Source: an uncultured Clostridia bacterium (GTDB taxonomy: Bacteria > Bacillota > Clostridia > TANB77 > CAG-508). Taken from it: a stretch of 34,789 nucleotides of DNA. Below the pieces are notes generated by a model. It ran no database searches. It was not told where the DNA came from and saw only the letters and a program-made list of their open reading frames with translations. This document shows positions 1 through 8,596 of the stretch, piece by piece. The stretch is from the NCBI GenBank assembly GCA_949927455.1, contig CATLEX010000007.1:1-34789 (forward strand), read 5' to 3'. Position numbers and translations under genes: made by a program. How positions within the stretch are numbered: position 1 is the stretch's first letter; the number at the start of each line of letters is the position of its first letter.

Positions 1-872
1 TATCAAATAGCATAGAATTGGAAAATAAAAAAGAAGATTTTTATAAAGCAGAAAAGTTTTTTGTTAATAAAGGTTTTAAAGTCAAGAGAGGAAAATATAT
101 ATTTGAAGATTTTTATGGTTCAGCTGGAACGAGGCATCAAAGAGCAGAAGATATGATGGAAATGTTTGATGATGCAGAAGTCAAAGCAATTGTGTGCTTG
201 CGAGGCGGACAAACTTGCAATACATTTATTGATTTGTTAGATTATGAAGTTATAAAGCAAAATCCTAAAATTATTACTGGTTATAGTGATATTACGGTTT
301 TACTACAAGCAATTTATCATAAGACAGGACTTGTTACGTTTCATGGCTCAAATTTCTTGGATTTTTCAGAAGAAAATGCAGATGAAAAATATCAAGAATT
401 TAAGAATGTATTGCTTAATCAAAAAATTGGTAAGTTTCAAATGGGCAAGAAAAAAATAATAAGAGGAGGTAATGCAGAAGGAGAATTAATTGGAACTAAT
501 TTAGGTTGTATGATGTATTTAATTGGAACAGAATATTTGCCAAATTTTAAGAATAAAATTTTGGCGATTGAAAGTTTTAGAACTTCTCCTAATGAATGTC
601 AAAGACGTTTTGCTCATTTAAAACAAATTGGAATTTTTGATCAAATAAAAGGGATTATAGTTGGTTATAATTATGATTTGCAAAAAAGAGGAACACCGTT
701 TCCTCAAATGGAAGATATTTTATTAGATTATACAAAGGAGTACGATTTTCCAATTATAAAATGTAACGATTTTGGACACAAGATTGTTAATTCAGTAATA
801 CCAATTGGAAGTAAGCTTAAGATAAATTCAGAAGAAAATAAAGTTGAAATAATAGGAGATTTTTTAAATTAG
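1..872 (+). CDS. LD-carboxypeptidase / MccF-like S66 family peptidase, 5'-partial
   Basis: Serine peptidase of the S66 family (LD-carboxypeptidase, microcin-C immunity MccF type). Members cleave amide bonds next to a D-amino acid or in aminoacyl-nucleotide antibiotics. The sequence shows the family's CLRGGQ segment, the nucleophile region ITGYSDIT and a following FHGSN. Further on are an AIESFR segment, which should carry the acidic triad residue, and a late GHKIVNSVIPIG, which should carry the histidine. The frame is open upstream of the first TTG (position 18) back to the window edge and reads plausible family sequence, so the true start is probably outside the window and roughly 20 residues are missing. 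The stop at 870-872 overlaps the ribosome site of the next gene, so the two are probably co-transcribed. Whether the substrate is peptidoglycan tetrapeptide or a toxin-like compound cannot be told. Confidence 0.82.
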   Translation, partial: SNSIELENKKEDFYKAEKFFVNKGFKVKRGKYIFEDFYGSAGTRHQRAEDMMEMFDDAEVKAIVCLRGGQTCNTFIDLLDYEVIKQNPKIITGYSDITVLLQAIYHKTGLVTFHGSNFLDFSEENADEKYQEFKNVLLNQKIGKFQMGKKKIIRGGNAEGELIGTNLGCMMYLIGTEYLPNFKNKILAIESFRTSPNECQRRFAHLKQIGIFDQIKGIIVGYNYDLQKRGTPFPQMEDILLDYTKEYDFPIIKCNDFGHKIVNSVIPIGSKLKINSEENKVEIIGDFLN

Positions 873-881
873 GAGCAAAAG

Positions 882-2114
882 ATGAAGAAATTAAAAAGTG
901 AAAATCAAATTTTATGTATGTTAGCATTTTTAAGTTTGTCAATGGGATTATGGGAAAATTTTAGGCAATTATGGTTAGAAGATAACAGATTTTCAGTATT
1001 GCAAATTAGCCAAATAACAAGTCTTGGAACATTAGCAAGTGTTTTGGGAATTTTATTTGTGTCACAAAAAGTTACATTAGATAAATTAAAAGGATTTATG
1101 TCTTTTTCAATTGTTGTAAAATTTTTTAACCTAATGATATTATATTTTCTAAATCATACAAACAGCATATTTTTAATGAATGCTTTGGTGATAATAGATA
1201 TTACAACTTCGTATTTAATTGTAACAAGTGTATATCCTCTCATTACAATATTTGTCAAAAATAATACAATTTACAGTAAAAGAAAATTGACAGAATATTT
1301 ATTTCGTGATGTCGGAATTTTAGTTGGTGGATTTTTCATTGGAAAAACAGTTATTGGTATTTTAGTGGATTATAATATATGTTTATATATTTCTATTTTG
1401 TTTTTAGCATTTGCAATGTTTTCGATATTCAACATAAAAGTTTATCCTAATACACAAGATAGTGAAATTTCGAAAATACCAATTCTAAAGTATGTAGCAC
1501 AAAATAAAATTTTAAAAAAATATTGTGTTTATATATTTGTAAGTTCAATTGCAATGGCAACTGGACTTGGCTTGAAAATGCTTACCTTAACCAATTATTT
1601 TCATTTTTCAGAAGGAGTAGCAACAAACTATTTAGTGGTTGTAGGATTAGTTTGTGATTTAATTGGAATATTGGCACTTAAATATTTAACACCGAAAAAT
1701 GATTACATAACGATTACGATTAAATTTGGTATTCGATTTTTCTTATATATTTTGGCTTTTGTGACAGATGATTTATTTGTTACCATGATTGCGATAACAT
1801 GGTCAATTTTAATCGGAGCTGCCTATGAAAACATTTGTGATGGCTATTATATTAATAGTGTAGATAACGAGCATCAACTTTCTTTTACAAATTTTAGGTA
1901 TATTGTTAAATATATTGGAGAAGCAATTGGAATTTTTTTCTGTGGCATGATGTATGAAAAAGGCTTAAAATATATGTTTGGTTTATCAGCATTTTTTATG
2001 ATTTTTCAAATTTCACTTGCTTATCAACTAATTTATATGAGAAAACATTTGAGAAAAAATGTACTACAAAAAATTCAGAAATATAATCATGAGAAGAAAC
2101 ATCAGTCAATCTGA
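882..2114 (+). CDS. MFS-like multi-spanning membrane transporter
   Basis: A 410-residue integral membrane protein with about ten to twelve hydrophobic segments along its whole length and a short basic C-terminal tail. The overall look (a glycine-rich first hairpin, alternating hydrophobic segments, short charged loops) suits a major facilitator superfamily transporter, but I see no motif that fixes the substrate. An AGGAG at 872-876, overlapping the preceding stop, precedes the ATG, so it is probably translationally linked to the S66 peptidase gene. That pairing might mean export of, and immunity to, the same compound, which is inference only. The stop codon lies inside the terminator hairpin at 2098-2123. 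Confidence 0.7.
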   Translation: MKKLKSENQILCMLAFLSLSMGLWENFRQLWLEDNRFSVLQISQITSLGTLASVLGILFVSQKVTLDKLKGFMSFSIVVKFFNLMILYFLNHTNSIFLMNALVIIDITTSYLIVTSVYPLITIFVKNNTIYSKRKLTEYLFRDVGILVGGFFIGKTVIGILVDYNICLYISILFLAFAMFSIFNIKVYPNTQDSEISKIPILKYVAQNKILKKYCVYIFVSSIAMATGLGLKMLTLTNYFHFSEGVATNYLVVVGLVCDLIGILALKYLTPKNDYITITIKFGIRFFLYILAFVTDDLFVTMIAITWSILIGAAYENICDGYYINSVDNEHQLSFTNFRYIVKYIGEAIGIFFCGMMYEKGLKYMFGLSAFFMIFQISLAYQLIYMRKHLRKNVLQKIQKYNHEKKHQSI

Positions 2115-2123
2115 TGTTTTTTT
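2098..2123 (+). terminator. Intrinsic terminator after the transporter gene
   Basis: Perfect 8-bp arms AACATCAG (2098-2105) and CTGATGTT (2111-2118) with a 5-base loop, followed by a run of T. The transporter's stop codon (2112-2114) sits in the second arm. Confidence 0.8.
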
Positions 2124-2143
2124 GTAATATTATGTAAAAGATA

Positions 2144-2170
2144 TTGACATTATTCGTAAAATAGTATAAT
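2144..2170 (+). promoter_or_regulatory. Sigma-A-type promoter of the HTH/SDR gene
   Basis: TTGACA at 2144-2149 and TATAAT at 2165-2170 with a 15-base spacer, slightly short. A second TATAAT at 2172-2177 has too long a spacer. The spacer contains a copy of the operator half-site ATTATTCGT (2149-2157). Confidence 0.65.
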
Positions 2171-2209
2171 ATATAATTATTGTATGCATTATTCGTTAAA
2201 ACGAATAAT
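2149..2209 (+). promoter_or_regulatory. Operator-like repeats: one half-site in the promoter plus a perfect palindrome downstream
   Basis: ATTATTCGT occurs at 2149-2157 between the -35 and -10, and again at 2188-2196. There it is followed after four bases by its exact reverse complement ACGAATAAT (2201-2209). Three copies of a 9-mer overlapping and just downstream of the promoter of a gene for a DNA-binding protein suggest autoregulation. The sites are visible; the link to the encoded protein is inference. Confidence 0.55.
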
Positions 2210-2225
2210 AAAAGGAGTCGATAAA

Positions 2226-3468
2226 ATGTCTTATTTAAGTATTAAGGAAATGTCTGAAAAATGGGGAATTTCAGAAAGAAGAATTATGCGATTATGTCAA
2301 GATAATAGAATTGATGGCGCAATTAAAAATGGAAAAGTTTGGTGCATTCCAGAAGAAACGAAAAAGCCACTTGATAAAAGAAGTAAAATTGCAAGTTATA
2401 TGGATATTCAAAGAAGAGTAATGGTGGCAAATCTGAACACAGAAATTGGTTACTGTTTATTGCCATTGCTAGAAAAAGAGGGTTATATTGTAGAGGGAAT
2501 TTGCGAAGAAAAATCTAAAATAGATATACGAAAATTAAAAAATGTCAAAATTTTGAAAACAGATTTTGAGAATCAAGACACTTTAGAAAAAATGTTGAGA
2601 AAAACAGAACAATATTATGATGGATTTATTTTTATTGATACAGATAAATCAAATGAAACATTTATCCGAAATAAAGAGTGGTTGGTGCTTCAATTTGTAC
2701 ACAAAATGGATGTAGAATCAAGTATTGTATTTGTGAATAATAAGCAAAATTCCAAAGTAAAATTGGAAGCAAAACTGGCTAAAAAGTCAAAAGAAAAAAA
2801 TGGAGTTAGAATGAATGCACTGAATTTAGATATTTTGAATGGCTCTAAAATCATAATAAATTTTGAACAAATGGCAGAAGATGTATGTAGCTTGTTGACT
2901 GGTTTTAAGAATACGACTGGTATGGCGCTCACAACAGATGGCGGTTGTTTGGCATTTAATGAGGAAGGAAGAACAGAAAATTTAGAAACAGGAGTTTTTT
3001 ATCGAGCCATTGATTTTTATTTTAAAAATTTGAATAAAAAATCTCATTTATGGTGTGCTTCTACAATGTTAGAAGACGAGTGGACAGAAGAACCACTAGA
3101 AATGAATTTTAGAGTGGCAAATTTAGAAGCAGCTTATTTGCGGAGTTAATATAGAAAGAATTTTTATTTTTCCAAAAAGTGAAATGAAAAAGTTTAAAAA
3201 TAATAAAACATTGCAAATTTATATGCAAAGCAATATTAAGACAATGTTTGTGGATTATCATGAAATTTTGGAAAAGGAACCAGAACTGATAAAAATAGTT
3301 GGAAATGGTTGGGATGGAATTGACCAAGATACATTGATTGTGGATTTGCCAGAGGAGAGTAAACAAAGAGGCTATATCAATATTAATCCAAAAGAAGTAC
3401 AGAAGGCATATCAATGTTTTCAGAAATTGAAAACATATTCGCAAGATTTAAAGGAGGTTTTGAAATGA
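2226..3468 (+). CDS. HTH DNA-binding protein with degenerate SDR-like domain, continued by a +1 shift at CGG
   Basis: Predicted 413-residue protein read across a +1 shift at codon 306 (CGG, 3141). The ATG at 2226 is chosen over the one at 2184 because AAAGGAG (2211-2217) lies 8 bases before it and 2184 falls upstream of the palindrome. Residues 1-50 form an excisionase/MerR-like helix-turn-helix (LSIKEMSEKWGISERRIMRL). Residues ~60-290 look like a degraded short-chain dehydrogenase fold ending in a TTDGG segment. In the zero frame the protein stops two codons after CGG. In the +1 frame it continues for 108 more residues and ends overlapping the next gene's ATG. The first ATG of that downstream part (3184) has no ribosome site. 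I do not recognise the C-terminal part. Function unknown, probably a regulator. The fused reading rests on the pattern seen in eight other sites and is less certain here, because no known family fixes it. Confidence 0.68.
3141..3144 (+). other. +1 frameshift site 1: TTG CGG A
   Basis: In-frame CGG at 3141-3143 followed by AGT TAA. Skipping the C reads GGA (Gly) and opens a 109-codon frame, stop included, that runs to 3468. Confidence 0.7.
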
Positions 3469-3971
3469 ATTTAATTTATAAAAAAGTGGAAGAAAAAGAT
3501 AAGCAACAATTATTTAATTTGATTGATATTGTATTGAGTAATTTAGAAAATCAAGAATATTTTATTCCTTATGAAGAATGGGAATTGAAAAGTATGTTTG
3601 ATGAGAAAAATTATGCATATTTGTATGGGGCATATGACCAAGATAAATTAGTCGGAATGGCTCAATTATACATTTCGCAAGATATGCTAGCTGATTTTAA
3701 GAGAGAATTTCATTTAGAAAATGATAAAGTGTGCGAGTTAGGTGGAAATTTAGTTTTACCACAATATAGGGGAAATGGAATAACGACAAAACTTCAGGCA
3801 ATGGAATTAAATTTAGCTAAAGAATTGGGATTTGATTATGTTATTTCAATGGCACATCCAGATAATATAGGAAGCCAAAAGACACTTGAGAAAGTAGGAT
3901 TAAAATTTGTAAAAGAAACAAGATTATCGAATGGATTTTTAAGAAAGTTATATGTATTAAAATTAAAATAA
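3465..3971 (+). CDS. GNAT family N-acetyltransferase
   Basis: A 168-residue acetyl-CoA-dependent acyltransferase. The acetyl-CoA binding motif appears as LPQYRGNGITTKL, with the preceding beta strand ELGGNLV. The C-terminal HPDNIGSQKTLEKVGLKFV is the typical motif B region. The ATG at 3465 overlaps the stop of the preceding gene (ATGA) and has AAGGAGG at 3451-3457; an upstream in-frame ATG at 3414 lies inside the previous gene and is less likely. The acceptor substrate cannot be predicted. The ATGA overlap suggests translational coupling to the +1-frame product of the upstream gene, which supports that frame being translated. Confidence 0.85.
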   Translation: MNLIYKKVEEKDKQQLFNLIDIVLSNLENQEYFIPYEEWELKSMFDEKNYAYLYGAYDQDKLVGMAQLYISQDMLADFKREFHLENDKVCELGGNLVLPQYRGNGITTKLQAMELNLAKELGFDYVISMAHPDNIGSQKTLEKVGLKFVKETRLSNGFLRKLYVLKLK

Positions 3972-3992
3972 TTTTTGAAAGGTGGTTCAATT

Positions 3993-4535
3993 ATGAATTG
4001 GGGAACAGAGTATATTTTATCACAAGTATTTACCATATTCATGTATGGATTAATGGTAATTACTTATTATATGAAAAATCGAAAAATGGTTTTAATCATT
4101 AGTTTTTTGTCAATTGTTGCTAATGCTATTGCATATGTTTTGCTAAATGCTTATTCAGGATTAGCGATGTGTATCATAGCTATGATACGAAATATTATTT
4201 TTTTGGTAGATGAAAAACAAAATGGAAAACGAGATGAGATTAGCAGAAAAGACATTGTGATATTGGTGGTTTTGTATGTGATATCAGTTGTATCAGCGAT
4301 TTTTACATATGAAGGTTTTTTCAGTTTGTTATCTGTGTTTGCTACTATGCTTTATACATATTCTATTTGGCAGAAGAAAACAGAAGTATATAAGCTTTGT
4401 GGTATTCCAGTTGGCATTTTATGGATTTTGTATAATTTATATGTGAAATCAATTTTTGGTGTCTTTTTAGAAATGATTTTATTGGTAAATTCGATCATAG
4501 GATATAAAATCGAAAAGAGAATAAAAAAAGAGTAA
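3993..4535 (+). CDS. YgjV-like inner membrane protein
   Basis: A 180-residue membrane protein with about six or seven hydrophobic segments and a basic C-terminus. It resembles the YgjV family: an early YGLMVITYYMKNRK segment, then AMIRNIIFLVDEK between hydrophobic stretches. The ATG at 3993 is preferred over TTG at 3975 because AAGGTGG lies at 3979-3985 between them. It is the last gene before a strong terminator. The molecular function of the family is unknown. Confidence 0.6.
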   Translation: MNWGTEYILSQVFTIFMYGLMVITYYMKNRKMVLIISFLSIVANAIAYVLLNAYSGLAMCIIAMIRNIIFLVDEKQNGKRDEISRKDIVILVVLYVISVVSAIFTYEGFFSLLSVFATMLYTYSIWQKKTEVYKLCGIPVGILWILYNLYVKSIFGVFLEMILLVNSIIGYKIEKRIKKE

Positions 4536-4561
4536 ATTTAATTCAAACATAGCAGGTCTAT

Positions 4562-4597
4562 AAAAAATGCAGGTAGTTGCAACTACCTGCATTTTTT
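4562..4597. terminator. Strong, symmetric intrinsic terminator
   Basis: A perfect palindrome centred between 4579 and 4580 (core GCAGGTAGTTG paired with its complement) flanked by an A run on the left and a T run on the right. It could work in both directions, but its obvious role is to end the 2226-4535 transcript. Confidence 0.85.
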
Positions 4598-4720
4598 TAC
4601 TTTTTTGACCAGAATTTTATCAATTTAAAAAGTTGAAGTAGAAAAAATAATTGCAAAAAATATTGTAATTTGTAAAGTTTTATAATATAATAAAAAAAAT
4701 TATATGTTAGGAGAGAGGCA

Positions 4721-6475
4721 ATGAAAGCAATTGATATTAGAAACAAATATTTGAAATTTTTTGAAAAGCATGGACATAGTGTCATTCCATCAGCTCCAGT
4801 CATTCCAGAAAACGATCCATCTGTCTTATTTACGACAGCTGGCATGCATCCACTTGTGCCATATCTTTTGGGAGAAAAGCATCCAGCAGGAACACGTCTT
4901 ACAGATTATCAAAAATGTATTCGTACAGTCGATATTGATGAAGTGGGAGATAATCGTCATTTGACATATTTTGAAATGCTTGGAAATTGGTCTTTGGGAG
5001 ATTATTTTAAAGAAGAATCTATCACAATGAGTTATGAGTTTTTAACTAAGGAATTAAATATTCCAGCAGAAAAATTATCAGTTACTTGTTTTGCTGGAGA
5101 CGAAGATGCACCACGTGACGAGGTGTCTTCTGAATGTTGGAAAAGAGCAGGTATTCCAGAAGAAAGAATTTACTTTTTTGGAAAAGACGATAATTGGTGG
5201 ATTGCAGGAGAAGAAGGACCTTGTGGACCAGATACAGAAATGTTTTATGATACAGGTAAACCAAAATGTTCAGAAGAGTGTAATCCTTCTTGTAGTTGTG
5301 GCAAATATGTCGAAATTTGGAACAATGTTTTTATGGAATACTGCAAAACAAAGGATGGAAAATATACCAAATTGCAACAGAAAAATGTTGATACTGGGCT
5401 TGGTTTAGAGAGAATGGCAATGTTATTACAAGGAAAAGAGACGCCTTTTGAAATTGAGCTTTTTGAGCCAGTGATGCAAAAATTAGAAGAATGGCAAAAC
5501 CAAGATTTGATTCAAAGTAGAAGAATTGTTGCTGAACATTTGCGCTCAAGTATGATGATTATTAATGATGGCGGACGTCCAAGTAATGTAGATAGAGGTT
5601 ATATTTTGCGTAGGTTGCTTCGTAGAATGACACGTCATTTGAATAAATTAGAAATCAATTTAGCAAAATTGCCTGAAATGATTGATGTTTCCATTGAGGC
5701 ATTGCAAGAGATGTATCCAGAACTTGTGAAAAACCGCCAATTAATTCAATCAGTTATTATTGAAGAAAAAGATAAATTTATGAAAACTCTTGAAAAAGGT
5801 GAAAAGGAATTTGAGAAAATTGTAGCAAAATTGAAAAAAGAAAATATGACAAAAATTGATGCTAAAACCATTTTTAATTTGTATGAAACGTATGGTTTTC
5901 CACCAGAAATGACTGGAGAATTGGCAACTGAAGCTGGACTAGAAGTGGATAGTCAAGGGTTTGATGCTTTGTTTAGAGAGCATCAAGAAAAGTCAAGATT
6001 GGGAAGTGAGGCAAAATTTAAAGGTGGACTTGGCTCAACAGGTGAAACAGAAATTCAATATCATACAGCAACACATCTTTTAAATGCAGCTTTAAAAGTG
6101 ATTTTAGGTGAGCATGTCCATCAAAAAGGAAGCAATATTACAGCAGAGAGAATGAGATTTGATTTTGCACATCCTGCCAAAATGACAGAGGAAGAAAAAC
6201 AAAAAGTAGAAGATTTGGTAAACGAATGGATTACAGCAGGGCTTGAGGTAACAGTGCAAGAAATGCCAAAAGAAGAGGCTTTGAAAACAGGTGCAGAATG
6301 TATGTTTATTGAAAAATACCCAGAAATTGTAACTGTTTATTCGATTGGTGATGTGTCAAAAGAATTATGTGGTGGGCCACATGTCAAAAATACAAAAGAA
6401 TTAGGGTATTTTAAAATTAAGAAAGAAGAGGCTTCTTCAAGTGGCGTGCGAAGGATAAAAGCGATTTTGCAGTAA
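4721..6475 (+). CDS. alaS: Alanyl-tRNA synthetase, short form without C-Ala domain
   Basis: Charges tRNA-Ala. Residues 1-240 form the class II catalytic core (LFTTAGMHPLVPYL, GNWSLGDYF, a glycine-rich GLGLERMAMLL motif 3). Residues ~245-440 form the tRNA-recognition part. Residues ~445-584 carry the editing domain, with HTATHLLNAAL and the later CGGPHVKNTKELGYFKI metal-site elements. A cysteine-rich insertion (CSEECNPSCSCG) lies near residues 186-197 and could bind metal. At 584 residues it ends right after the editing domain, whereas most bacterial AlaRS are ~870 and add a coiled coil and C-Ala domain. The stop is followed by an unrelated promoter, so this is not a frameshifted fragment. A ribosome site GGAGAG precedes the ATG. 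A -10 TATAAT lies at 4681-4686 without a clear -35. No T-box structure is apparent. Confidence 0.95.
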   Translation: MKAIDIRNKYLKFFEKHGHSVIPSAPVIPENDPSVLFTTAGMHPLVPYLLGEKHPAGTRLTDYQKCIRTVDIDEVGDNRHLTYFEMLGNWSLGDYFKEESITMSYEFLTKELNIPAEKLSVTCFAGDEDAPRDEVSSECWKRAGIPEERIYFFGKDDNWWIAGEEGPCGPDTEMFYDTGKPKCSEECNPSCSCGKYVEIWNNVFMEYCKTKDGKYTKLQQKNVDTGLGLERMAMLLQGKETPFEIELFEPVMQKLEEWQNQDLIQSRRIVAEHLRSSMMIINDGGRPSNVDRGYILRRLLRRMTRHLNKLEINLAKLPEMIDVSIEALQEMYPELVKNRQLIQSVIIEEKDKFMKTLEKGEKEFEKIVAKLKKENMTKIDAKTIFNLYETYGFPPEMTGELATEAGLEVDSQGFDALFREHQEKSRLGSEAKFKGGLGSTGETEIQYHTATHLLNAALKVILGEHVHQKGSNITAERMRFDFAHPAKMTEEEKQKVEDLVNEWITAGLEVTVQEMPKEEALKTGAECMFIEKYPEIVTVYSIGDVSKELCGGPHVKNTKELGYFKIKKEEASSSGVRRIKAILQ

Positions 6476-6524
6476 AAGATTGAGTTACCACAGAAAAAAA
6501 TTAAACATTTTTGTCCAAATAAAT

Positions 6525-6553
6525 TTGCAAAAAAGAAAAAGATATGTTATAAT
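6525..6553 (+). promoter_or_regulatory. Promoter of the sortase gene
   Basis: TTGCAA at 6525-6530, a 17-base spacer and TATAAT at 6548-6553, about 40 bases before the start codon. Confidence 0.65.
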
Positions 6554-6593
6554 AAAAATAAGAAGATTAGACGGATGAAAAAGGAGAAAAGAG

Positions 6594-7253
6594 ATGTTTA
6601 ATAGTAGATATAGTAAAATTTTAACAGGAATTTTAGTTGTTATTATTATAGCAATTATAGCAATCATAGCTTATTTTATTCACGATATTTATTTTGTAAA
6701 AGCAAGAAATAAGGATTTAAAAGACCAATCAGAGAGTTTTGGAACCTCAATTCGAAAAAATGAAAAAGATAATACAGTTGGGGGAAATTATACAAATCCA
6801 GTAGATACAATGACTTCTTTGGACAGAGAAGATCAAGCCTCAGATGGAAAGCAATATATGGAAGGTTACGAGATTAAGGGAACGATATCTATTCCTAAAA
6901 CTGGATTAGAATGTCCAATTTTGGAGAAAGTGACAAAAAAATCGTTGGAAACTTCTGTGGCTATTTTATATGGTGTTGGTTTAAATCAACCAGGAAATAC
7001 AGTTATTGTTGGACATAACTATCGAAATGGATTGTTTTTTTCCGATAATAAAAAGTTAGCTAATGGAGATATTGTGAAAATTACAGATCAAGAAGGAACA
7101 ACAATTACTTATTCGATTTATGATATGTTTGAAACAACACCAAGTGATGCAGATTATATGGCAAGAGATACAGAAGGTGCAAAGGAAATTTCGCTTTCAA
7201 CTTGTACCGATGATTCTAGTGCAAGGTTAGTTATTTTAGCTAAAGAACAATAA
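6594..7253 (+). CDS. Sortase, single-pass membrane transpeptidase (class D/E-like)
   Basis: Anchors LPXTG-type proteins or processes pili at the cell surface. A single hydrophobic N-terminal anchor (~residues 8-28) is followed by a charged linker (to ~85) and the sortase fold. The catalytic His is in VIVGHNYRNGLFF, the Cys in LSTCTDDSS and the Arg in SARLVILAK, in the expected order near the end of the protein. AAGGAG lies 8 bases upstream of the ATG. It is monocistronic between its own promoter and the terminator at 7261-7287. No substrate with an LPXTG tail is in the window, so it is probably a housekeeping sortase. Confidence 0.88.
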   Translation: MFNSRYSKILTGILVVIIIAIIAIIAYFIHDIYFVKARNKDLKDQSESFGTSIRKNEKDNTVGGNYTNPVDTMTSLDREDQASDGKQYMEGYEIKGTISIPKTGLECPILEKVTKKSLETSVAILYGVGLNQPGNTVIVGHNYRNGLFFSDNKKLANGDIVKITDQEGTTITYSIYDMFETTPSDADYMARDTEGAKEISLSTCTDDSSARLVILAKEQ

Positions 7254-7260
7254 AATATGA

Positions 7261-7287
7261 GCGAGCTTGAGAAAGCTCGCTTTTTTG
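7261..7287 (+). terminator. Intrinsic terminator after the sortase gene
   Basis: Arms GCGAGCTT and AAGCTCGC around a GAGA loop, followed by six T. Confidence 0.85.
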
Positions 7288-7325
7288 CTTTTGTTTGTAA
7301 AAAGTGATATTTTTTAAAAAAGCAC

Positions 7326-7354
7326 TTGTAATATTTTGCCAAAGTGTATATAAT
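7326..7354 (+). promoter_or_regulatory. Promoter of the phosphofructokinase gene
   Basis: TTGTAA at 7326-7331, a 17-base spacer and TATAAT at 7349-7354, then AGGAGG just before the ATG at 7387. Confidence 0.7.
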
Positions 7355-7386
7355 AAAAAAGAAATAAAATGGTAGGAGGAGAAAAT

Positions 7387-8508
7387 ATGAAAAAAGTTGC
7401 AATACTTACCAATGGTGGAGATGCCCCAGGATTAAATGCTGTTATAAGAGCCATTGTAAAGACAGCTGAAACAAATGGAATTGAATGTTACGGATATATT
7501 GAAGGTTATAAAGGCCTTTTAAATAATGATTATGTAAGGCTTGACCCAAATGGAAACGCATCAGGAATTTTGGATAAAGGTGGCACGATTATTGGAACTT
7601 CTAATAATACCAATGTATTTAACTATAAAGTAGTAAAAGAAGATGGAAGCGTAGAATATCAAGATTTGTCTGACAGATGTGTCGAAAATGTGAGAAATGC
7701 AGGTTTTGAATGTATTTTTACTTTGGGAGGAGATGGAACACAAAAATCAAGTCGAGATTTTTGCTTAAAAGGTGTTAATTGTATTGGTGTTCCAAAAACG
7801 ATTGATAATGATGTGGCTTCTACGGAAACTACATTTGGTTATAATACTGCGGTAAATGTTGCGATGGAAGCGCTTGATAGACTTCACACAACAGCTAATT
7901 CACATCATCGAGTTTTAACCTTGGAAGTTATGGGAAGATATGCTGGTTGGATTGCACTAGAATCAGCTATTGCAGGTGGTGCAGATGTGGCTTTAATTCC
8001 AGAAATTCCATATGAAATTGATAAAGTAGTTGAAAAGATTAATAAAAGAAGACAAGCTGGCAAGAACTTTAGCATTGTGGTTGTGTCTGAAGGTGCCAAA
8101 CCAAAAGGCGGACAAATTAGTATTAAAAGAATGCTAGATGATGGTGCAGGTTTGGATAATATTCGTTTGGGTGGTGCAGGTGAACTAGTAGCAGAACAAA
8201 TTGAAAAATTGACTGGTATGACAACAAGGAATACGGTTTTAGGTTATGTACAAAGAGGTGGAACACCAACATCATTTGATAGAGTTTTGTCAACACGTTA
8301 TGGTGTCAAAGCAATGGAACTTGCTATGCAAGGAATTTTTAAGGTATTAGTTACGTATAGAGGTGGACAAATGGGATATGTTGATTTAGATGAAGTAGTT
8401 GGGAAAGATACAGAAGTGGGAGCTGCTTCAAGTAAAAATCGTACCATTCCATTAGACCATGATTTGATAAAAGTGGCAAGAGAACTTGGAATGAGTTTGG
8501 GAGATTAG
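7387..8508 (+). CDS. pfkA: 6-phosphofructokinase (phosphoryl donor uncertain)
   Basis: Phosphorylates fructose 6-phosphate to the 1,6-bisphosphate, the committed glycolytic step. The 373-residue protein shows LTNGGDAPGLNAVIRA at the N-terminus, LGGDGTQKSS at ~105-115, the catalytic PKTIDND at ~132-138, and sugar-binding segments MGRYAGW and LGYVQRGGTPTSFDR. The phosphoryl-donor markers are mixed. Glycine in GGDGT is typical of ATP enzymes, while lysine in PKTIDND is typical of pyrophosphate enzymes, which usually have GGDDT. AGGAGG at 7374-7379 picks the ATG at 7387. Own promoter; monocistronic. Confidence 0.92.
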   Translation: MKKVAILTNGGDAPGLNAVIRAIVKTAETNGIECYGYIEGYKGLLNNDYVRLDPNGNASGILDKGGTIIGTSNNTNVFNYKVVKEDGSVEYQDLSDRCVENVRNAGFECIFTLGGDGTQKSSRDFCLKGVNCIGVPKTIDNDVASTETTFGYNTAVNVAMEALDRLHTTANSHHRVLTLEVMGRYAGWIALESAIAGGADVALIPEIPYEIDKVVEKINKRRQAGKNFSIVVVSEGAKPKGGQISIKRMLDDGAGLDNIRLGGAGELVAEQIEKLTGMTTRNTVLGYVQRGGTPTSFDRVLSTRYGVKAMELAMQGIFKVLVTYRGGQMGYVDLDEVVGKDTEVGAASSKNRTIPLDHDLIKVARELGMSLGD

Positions 8509-8525
8509 AAAATTCACAAAAACAC

Positions 8526-8553
8526 TTGATTTTTCTAAAATTTATGATATAAT
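8526..8553 (+). promoter_or_regulatory. Promoter of the trigger factor gene
   Basis: TTGATT at 8526-8531, a 16-base spacer and TATAAT at 8548-8553, 44 bases before the ATG. Confidence 0.65.
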
Positions 8554-8596
8554 GAAAAAACTATGGGTAAATTAAAGAAATTTTGGAGGAATTAAA

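Noticed and set aside
4598..4720. T-box riboswitch before alaS
   Set aside because: Only ~120 bases follow the upstream terminator, with no recognisable T-box sequence or terminator/antiterminator pair before the start codon.
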